In this document: piece by piece, positions 57,060-64,000 of the stretch | Layout of the letters: each line of letters begins with the position of its first letter | How positions within the stretch are numbered: the stretch's first letter is position 1 | DNA from: Neckera pumila | Taxonomy: Eukaryota; Streptophyta; Bryopsida; Hypnales; Neckeraceae | Direction of reading: 5' to 3' | Assembly: GCA_963969595.1 (NCBI GenBank) | Contig: OZ018408.1 | Span: 11,715,823-11,779,822 of the forward strand | DNA: 64,000 nucleotides | The notes under the pieces: generated by a model | The model's input: only the letters and a program-made list of their open reading frames with translations | The model's database searches: none | What the model was told of the DNA's origin: nothing | Translations under genes and position numbers: made by a program

Positions 57060-60000
57060 TATAAGTAAGCAAGCAATTAAGTGAAGTGGTTTAGTGTGTA
57101 GGGCTTGTTTATCCTTTCCAAAATGATAAAGAAACCTATAATTGACCTAAATTCCTAACGGATAATGGTGGATGAAGTTTGATCCTAAACTAACCTCTGA
57201 AACTTCATCCGTCAATTGCAAGCGTTCTAACTATCAAAATTAAATGCAAATTTTTGGATTATTTTATCTTTTTTATCTTCTTCCTAAGTTTTAAATTTGA
57301 TTTGTTTTGGGTCAACTCTAGTTGACTTTCATCCACTCCTACTCTATTTTTATTTAAAACTTCATTCTATTCTAAGTTTTTTGTTTTTAGTCCAATTCTT
57401 AAGGTTAAAATGGTATCTTTTTAAGATCCTAAATTTAATTGGTTACCGCTTTTATTTTTTACTTCCTTAATAGTTTTCGATAAGTTATTACTATTATTAA
57501 TGAAAGATAAATTTTAATCTACTTCTACGGTTAAATTATTCTACTTTGAAGACTTTGATTTCTATCTTTGAAGGTAAAATAAAGTTACTTTTGACTTCTT
57601 GGAAAAATTTACTTATGGATGGATTTTGACCGTTGTCCGGTTCACCAAAATTCTCCCAGATTTTTTTTTTTTTTTACTTTGGAATTACAAAAATTACTTC
57701 TACTTTCATCTTTTTATTCTTTTTTGACTTTATATTCTACAATTCTTTAAAGAATCCTTTTGATAACTTTCTATCTTTTCATCTATTTTTACTACTATTT
57801 TTCATTCAAGGATAAATTTTGGTAATTTTTTGGTAATTTTAATCTATCTTTTAATGAAAATTACACAACTTGGTTGCTCAAATAGACTAGGTCAAAGTGC
57901 TCATATTCTAAAAAAACTAAGTATCCACTTTCCATTGCCATTTCTCAACCAATATCCAAGGTATGTTCTTATCAGAGCCATAAATCCTAACCCATGACCG
58001 TAGTTTTTTACCAATAGAAGTCTTGGATAATTGCAAGAAACACTTGTTGATTTTGTTGCGTTTTCATAATACTCATGCTTAGTTTTTTGAAGTACTTTAA
58101 AATTAGAAAAATATAATTTGATTTAAATGTATACACATGATCAAAATGTATACCTTTAAGAAGATTGTATCCTAGGAAGATAAAGTTTAGAAAAATTCTT
58201 TAAGTAGGAGAATTGAAAAAGTGTAATATTTTAAGAAAATAGATACTTCAATGTTTTAATTTGTGATAAATAGGAAATAAATAAATAAAACTAAGACATT
58301 TATAACAAGTCTAATGAGATGGTCATCCACCAAAAGAACTACCAAAATAATGTTTTACACATTTCAAATTGCAAGTAGAAAGAAGCCCACTTTATAGAGT
58401 TCTATACAACATACAATCAACTATTTTTTGAATTACTTTGAACAATCAACTATTGCAAGTCAACTTGAAGATCATTCCCTCTAAATTTTAGTTCCAAATT
58501 TGTTCTTCTGGATACTAAATAGTACTAAAAAAATCCAAATTAGCAAGTGTGACAAAAAGTGAGGGCTATTTTCAGACAATAAAATACTTCCAAAAATAAA
58601 AAAGTAATTAGGCAAGGTATATAATAGTCATGAGTACCTTTTTATGAATTTAAAGTTCTTTGGAGCTTGATAGCAAAAGTTATGGCCAAAAAATAACGCA
58701 TGGTTAGGTGAAATATTTGTTTTTCCAATGCACTTCATTTAATTGCAAGGCTTTGAAAACAAACTTCCATTGCTCCAATCCTTATTCATAATTGCATTTG
58801 GTCAAAATTGGCAAATTCTTCTTTTGTAAAAATTAGAGATGTGGCCTCTTAAAATAATTATACCCAAGTAAACAAACAATTGTTTTTTCAAAAATTGAAC
58901 TTTGATTGCAAATATCTCAAAAGCCGTAAGGTCAAAGTCTTTAAACTTGTAAGGATAGATAATTTGATAGTGGTGAACAAGATCCTACAATTGGATTTTT
59001 CAAAAAATGATTCTTAAACTTTTATAATTTCATTTCAAAACAACAATTTAGAGATGTGATTTGAAAAGAAGACCCCTTGGACATTTAGGAATTAATTGCA
59101 AATATCTTGCAAACTACTTGGTCATAGTTTTGAAACTTTTTTCCATAGTTTGCGCACTACTTTAGTACAAGACTATGGGTTTAGACTTTAGAGATGCTCA
59201 AAAATAAAATAAATCAAAATAATGATCCCACCTTTCATTATTCTAGAAATGATAATTCTGGAGTGATTTGGGGCCAGTGAAATATACAAACAAGACATTG
59301 TGGATAAACAGTATGAATATCATCTTTCAAATGCCACAAAGATATCAAGAGCATGCCTTAATTGCTAAAGTCCCATTGTCCCTATAAGGGATACAATGGA
59401 TTTTAGATAGGCTCCTAGTCTCAATTATATTTTGGATGTTTTGAAACTTTTTCTTAGTATTGAAAAAGGTATTCGCTCTTTGGGAATATGATTTTTATTT
59501 CAATTGGTACTTGAAAGCAAAAATTAAGCCATCTTAGGCACATAATAGAATTCATTGGAGAGCCAAAAAAATCCACAAAATTTTGAAATACTAATATTAA
59601 TATTTTTCTTATAGATTATATATTTCTTTTTATGTGGAAATCTTTTATTCATTCAATTTGGATTAGAATTGTGAATGTTATATATGGAGCTTCTTGTTTT
59701 GTGGACAATCATAGCGAAAGTAACGTACTAGATTTGTTTTTGAACTCAATTCTTAAAATTTTCAAAAAGAAAAAATTTCACAAAGTTTATTATGCTTGTT
59801 AGAACAATCCCACCCTGGCTTGGGATTAGGATATTTGAATTCCATCTCAAAGCTATTAGCAATTCAATTCTTCTTTCAATCTCACACCTATTTATATGTA
59901 ATAATTTTTTTAATAATGAAATTGAAATTAGTTTATTTTTTAATTTTCTCTCCTAGATTAAGAACTTTTAAATTCAATAAGCAACGGCAGTGCAAAAAAT

Positions 60001-60757
60001 TTATTCCCCAATAATTTGTACTCCGTATTACTCATCTAGCATGATGCCACTTGTTCTTATAGACCAATGACACGCTTCCACTTCATTATTCTTTCTTCGC
60101 TGCCAAAAAATCCTTAAAAAAATCCTTGAAAACAACTGAATGATTGCCCTAGCAGCAAGAATTGTGAGGCATAAAATCAGAACAGCACTTTATGTTGTCC
60201 TTCACATCAGTTGCAGCACCTGGGTCCACATTCATGAAACAAAACAAAATGGATGAATAAATGTATGGATGAATGTATGGATGGATATAGAATATACTCT
60301 CTTATAATCGTGTGTTGGCAGCTCTACACTTAGTGTGCAAGTAGAGAGGTTTGATTGGGGAGCGAGAGGCTCCGTCCTTTTCTTTGGTACTACGACTACT
60401 GCACACAACCCACATCTCATTATTGCCGCTTTCCTTTGCGAGATTGACCGTCCATTCTCTTTGAAGAATTTCTTGGGATGATTGACTCCTTGACCTAACG
60501 CACAACACTGTATTTCATATTACATATGCAGTTCCGTGCATTCAAATATTCTAGTCACCTACTACTTATCACAAGCAACATACAGTAGAATCCAAATTTA
60601 TTTGCAAGTTCGTTCTTCCATTCCACTCCTGGTGTTTAACTTAATGGGATCTGATAAATGCAATCACATACTGTTAATTTACGTTTATGTTAGACTGATG
60701 ATGGGCAGTTTAGCAAAGCTTATGAAGTTGCAACAAGCAGTAACCGAGGAGCTTCAT
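57060..60757. other. AT-rich intergenic DNA, no gene seen
   Basis: Long AT-rich tract without a recognisable frame, inverted repeat or terminal motif. T-rich plus-strand frames (e.g. 57633-57815) are composition artefacts. 60120-60520 is somewhat higher in GC and has small overlapping frames, possibly the remnant of a gene end. Confidence 0.5.
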
Positions 60758-60864
60758 TACACAAAATAGTGAAATTAGGTTGCCACAGACTATAGTTGAT
60801 CATGTCTGAAAGTGTTAGATATGAGAAATTAGTGTGGGGCAACCTAATTTCACTATTTTGTGTA
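60758..60864. mobile_element. MITE of 107 bp with perfect 27-bp inverted ends
   Basis: TACACAAAATAGTGAAATTA plus GGTTGCC at 60758-60784 is exactly complementary to 60838-60864. The outermost TA may be the target duplication, as in Tc1/mariner-type elements. The TACAC.AAAA start resembles the TIR of the pogo-like element, but homology is unproven. Confidence 0.75.
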
Positions 60865-62000
60865 GCTGATTAGCCACAAGCAACTCTAGCTGCAACTGAG
60901 GCATGAATTTGCTATGAATTTGCTGCAATAATGGATGCGAGTCATGCAACTACTTGCTCATAAAACCTCTTTCTTGTGGAAAGAGAAGGGTGTCAGAGTT
61001 GGGGTCCATAGTCTCCTACCGTCTTGGTCGTCGGCGTGACTTTCCACACAAAATTGCATTCTAAACTCCATCAAAACTAAAATGTGGTTTAACTTAGAGT
61101 GACAACCAGATCTCTTCGACGTCACAGCCTAGGAGCCCCAAATGATGTGAGAATGTAGAGACGGTCTGCAGTATTTTGACAGAGTAGTGTTGCATCGAGT
61201 AAAAATGACATTACGTGTACTGCGGTGGTGTTTGCTGTATACTACATTTTGCAATAGAAACAAAGCCGTCATTTGTGTCAGAAATAAGCAAAAATGACAT
61301 TAGAAGAATGCTGAAAATTGATTGGAACCGTTTTTGCAATTGTCAGAAACCTTGATTATCACATGTACGCACAACTTTCTTGTGGTAAGTTATTGAGAAT
61401 ACCCAGTGAATTTTGAAAACGTGTCATGGTACTAGACCTGTTTCAAAATTCCAGTAAGGTACACTGAATAAGGTATTAAGGGGACCCAAAAATTAAAGGG
61501 ACTCACCTCGCAGTGCGTGCATGCAAAACGTAATTAGTGACCAATGAACATGTGTAACAATGAGCCAGTGGACATGTGTAAATATTTATATAGTGTGAAA
61601 TGTCAATGAAATAGTATGAGTCCCCTTACTGCCCCTATTCAGTGTAGGAGGTCCATAAACCGCTCATCTAAGAGCTGAAGCTGACTTTTGGGGAAGTAGA
61701 ACTTCTTAAAATATTTTCAGTAAATTTTCCTTGAAAGGCAAGAGAAATTGGCATCTAACCCAAGTTGTTTCATATTTTTTGAAGCTTTGTGGAATTAATT
61801 ATGAATTTCTGAAGTTGCAGAAAAGTGCATTTTTGTGGGCTCTAAAACTGACCACCTCCTCAAATGCACACCACTTGTACATTGGAAAGTGCAAAATGTA
61901 CCTCTAAATAGAGCTTGATTGGTTTTAGAACCCGCTCCATTTTAAGACCTCTTATCTTATGCAACGTCTTGCATTAGGTCCATACTAGTATCACATGTAA
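60865..62000. other. Intergenic DNA, no gene seen
   Basis: Short frames only. TTGTGGTAAGTTATTGAGAATA with CCAGTGAATTTGAA occurs at 61380-61415 and again at 62133-62167 as a small direct repeat. Confidence 0.45.
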
Positions 62001-62109
62001 GGGCCTCTTCACACTATGGCTGTCCAAATCGAGAGTCCATCGTTTCCACCAATCATATTGCAGAGTCCTACGGCCTCTCGACTTGGATGGCCATAGTGTG
62101 AAGAGGCCC
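62001..62109. mobile_element. Tourist-like MITE, 109 bp, TAA target duplication
   Basis: GGGCCTCTTCACACTATGGC at 62001 pairs with GCCATAGTGTGAAGAGGCCC ending at 62109. The stem continues through a TCCAAATCGAGAG / CTCTCGACTTGGA block. TAA lies on both sides (61998-62000 and 62110-62112). Terminal motif and target duplication fit the PIF/Harbinger superfamily. Confidence 0.8.
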
Positions 62110-62112
62110 TAA

Positions 62113-63081
62113 GTTATACCAGTATGCAACATCTTGTGGTAAGTTATTGAGAATATCCAGTGAATTGAAATGGGTGGATCATTTGGTTTGTGAAAGAACA
62201 GAGGATAAGCTTAATCATCAATGTCTTCAATTAATGCATTCTCGGTTTTGTGTGATATTAGAGAATGAGATATTAAAGAGGTTTGGGTGTGCACTCAGGT
62301 CGTTGGTAAGCAGCATCCCAGAGACATGCACCTTGCCAGAGTTGTAAGCTACGGTACTAAGCTTAATGTTAATGATACAGTAGAAGAAGGAAAATCTCCG
62401 TAGAAAAGTGCATAAGAGAACGACTGAGGCCGTGTTGTCAGAACCAGGGAGTTGCTGGCCGCTTTCTCTTGGACGTCGGCCAAGGAGTGTTGTGTCAGTG
62501 GCGTCGAGTTCATGGCTGTAGGTCCCAGGCCATGGCTGCATTATGCTGCTACCAGAGGCAGCAAGCAACAAGCGCTTTCCCTCACTCATCAACTCTTGCA
62601 TTATGATCCTCCATCGCCATAGCCTAGCTCAGTGATTGCCTCTCTCCGGAGGGTTTCCTCTTCTTCCCGTGCACTTAGTTTTCCTCGCACTCGCACGTCT
62701 CGCATCAGCACTGGGGTTTTTCCTGCATGTCACGCAACAAAACCCTCGGAGCATTTCGATTTCCATGTGACTGCCGGATCGGGTGGTAGCCTTGTGTTTG
62801 TGTATTCCAGCTGAGGAGGCCGAGGCAGAAGGTTCCATTGCCAAACCTTGAGCTTTCGAAGAGGCATTGCTGTGGGATTGGAGTGAGCCTGCTTGCTAGT
62901 TCTCTTGACGGTTTGGGTTTGAGATCGCGTCCTTGCTCATCTGCTGCAGGGGCTCTGTTTCTGGAACCATGGTGAAACTGCATTTGGGTTAGGATTCGAT
63001 CTTAGGAACCAGAGTGCCCACTTGGGTGGAGAGTGAAGCTCAAAATTGAGTGAAAGGGGGTGAATAGGAACCGTAGCAGCC
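62113..63081 (+). promoter_or_regulatory. Upstream region and 5' UTR of the KORRIGAN-type gene
   Basis: From about 62400 the DNA becomes GC-richer. Minus-strand frames here (62227-62601; 62629-62983) lack domain motifs and most likely overlie the promoter and leader of the plus-strand gene at 63082. No TATA box or start site could be placed with confidence. Confidence 0.4.
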
Positions 63082-64000
63082 ATGTATAGCAACACATGGG
63101 GAGGTCCGATGGAGATGGCCACGGACTCCGAGGCCGGAGACGAGCACACGCGCAGCCGTCGTCACCAGGACGTGGACCATGCTTCCGTGAAGAGCTTGGA
63201 GGAGACACAGCAGAGCTGGTTGCTGGAGCCGCAGACCAAGAAGAAGAAGAAGCAGATCGACTTGGGATGCATGGTGTGCAGCTACAAGCTCTTCACCATC
63301 ATCTTCGGGACTCTGCTCGCCGCCAGCGCCATCGTGGGCTTGTCCATCGTCATATGGAAATTTGCGCCGCATAAGCACCATCACCCGCCGCCGCTCGACA
63401 ACTACACCATGGCCTTCAAGATGGCGCTCAAATTCTTCGATGCCCAGAAATGTAAGCTCCCCCCGGCCTCGCTTGCAGAAATGACCAGCCATGCCTTCTT
63501 CTGTCTGTGTCGCTCTATGCATTCTAACATATGGTTTTGGGAGATGTACTGAGATCCCTGGGGAGGAGAGCTAATTCTGTTGAGATCCAATTGTGATCTC
63601 GATTTATGAATTTCATATTGCCTCTTGCATCTCTTGGGCTCAGAGAAGCCCTGCCTTTTGCTTTGACATATGGTTGACGACACTCCTGTCCATCACTATA
63701 AGCATTTTAACTAATTTGTAGGGGTGCTTTCATTGGGAGATCACTTAATGTAACTCACTGGAGAAATCAATTCGGGTACTGCAAGAGGCAAACACTCTCT
63801 TGAGATCAAATTGTATTATCAATGTCCATGTATTCTCATTCAAAGTGGCCAGAGACATAAATGAAAGAGATGAGTTGCTCTTGGCACCAGGGGTTTCAAA
63901 GTCTCCATATCCTCGACCTTAAATAGTTGCAATTTCATATATTGTCGTGAGGTCCACAATTCTGATGCTACCTCTGAACTCACTTTGGTTACAGCTGGGC
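63082..64000 (+). CDS. KOR: KORRIGAN-type membrane endo-1,4-beta-glucanase (GH9), N-terminal part
   Basis: Exon 1 is 63082-63451; intron 1 is 63452-63994 (GTAAGC...TTACAG). Exon 2 starts at 63995 and the window ends 6 bases later. The first 123 residues have the family's N-terminal plan. A charged cytosolic tail contains SWLLEPQTKKKKK, in which the LL is a known trafficking signal type. Next comes DLGCMVCSYKLF, then one membrane span (TIIFGTLLAASAIVGLSIVI), a short luminal HHHPPP linker, and DNYTMAFKMALKFFDAQK, the very start of the GH9 catalytic domain. The split codon T|CT gives Ser and the next codon is Gly, as in FFNAQKSGKLP of known members. Such enzymes are type II membrane proteins that act with cellulose synthase during cell-wall formation. 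The catalytic part lies outside the window. Intron 1 holds a TGTAGGRGTG repeat. Confidence 0.9.
63717..63865 (+). repeat. TGTAGGRGTG intron repeat, copy 4
   Basis: TGTAGGGGTGCTTTCATTGG followed by GAGATCACTTAATG matches copy 1 (TGTAGGAGTGTGCTTTCATT, GGGAGATCA) almost base for base. Later words (TTGAGATCAAATTGTATTAT; GTGGCCAGAGACATAAAT against GTGGCCATAGACATTGTA) keep the same order. It lies in intron 1 of the KORRIGAN-type gene, in sense orientation. Its end is provisional. Confidence 0.6.

Noticed and set aside
62227..63208. Minus-strand frames of 70-124 codons before the KORRIGAN-type gene
   Set aside because: They overlap each other and the leader of the plus-strand gene; GC-rich DNA opens chance frames.
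63040..63522. 160-codon minus-strand frame opposite KORRIGAN exon 1
   Set aside because: Shadow of the plus-strand coding exon, which has clear family motifs and matching splice sites.
1..64000. CRISPR arrays, bacterial operons, ribosome binding sites, riboswitches
   Set aside because: The window is plant nuclear DNA; the direct repeats seen are satellites and transposon fragments without unique spacers of regular length.
1..64000. tRNA and rRNA genes
   Set aside because: None was recognised while reading, but a covariance-model search was not possible, so a missed tRNA cannot be excluded.

Overview
The window is nuclear DNA of a land plant. It has split genes with GT-AG introns, predicted plastid transit peptides, a PPR protein, a KORRIGAN-type membrane cellulase and telo-box promoter motifs. 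Intergenic DNA is very AT-rich and packed with decayed transposons, while exons are clearly richer in GC. The species cannot be read from the sequence. A non-seed plant (bryophyte or lycophyte) is only a guess, based on unusual repeat content such as Tc1-like and fungal-looking relics. All exon models were traced by eye from reading frame, splice sites and phase; no alignment was run.

Layout. 1-7.3 kb: LTR-retrotransposon ends with GGATGA-type repeats, a dimeric ~319-bp satellite (2.6-4.0 kb) and a second repeat family (4.0-5.4 kb). 8.7-30 kb is the gene island: a 40-aa membrane micro-ORF (9371-9493, +); a four-exon plastid protein with membrane segments and a C-terminal zinc ribbon (10837-13399, -); a sixteen-exon plastid PPR-CBS protein of about 720 aa (16271-21799, -); and an intronless single-domain OB-fold protein (29212-29616, -). 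30.5-62.2 kb is transposon territory: fold-back repeats, a RING-finger pseudogene (38.5 kb), a fungal-looking pseudogene with two TAG stops (39.5-40.3 kb), a Ty3/gypsy remnant (42.6-44.7 kb), a chain of alternating inverted repeats around a Tc1-like transposase scrap (48-52.5 kb), and a complete but dead pogo-like transposon inserted in a TNP2-like transposase pseudogene (52.8-57.0 kb). At 63.1 kb the first exon of a KORRIGAN-type GH9 endoglucanase starts on the + strand and runs off the window.

The genes do not form an operon or pathway. Two encode predicted plastid proteins, one a nucleic-acid-binding OB protein and one a cell-wall enzyme. What links them is a shared short repeat (beginning TGTAGGRGTG) in introns of three genes. 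No system of a wholly new type was demonstrated. The best leads are the intron repeat family, the Tc1-cored inverted-repeat chain, the pogo-in-TNP2 nest and the fungal-like pseudogene.
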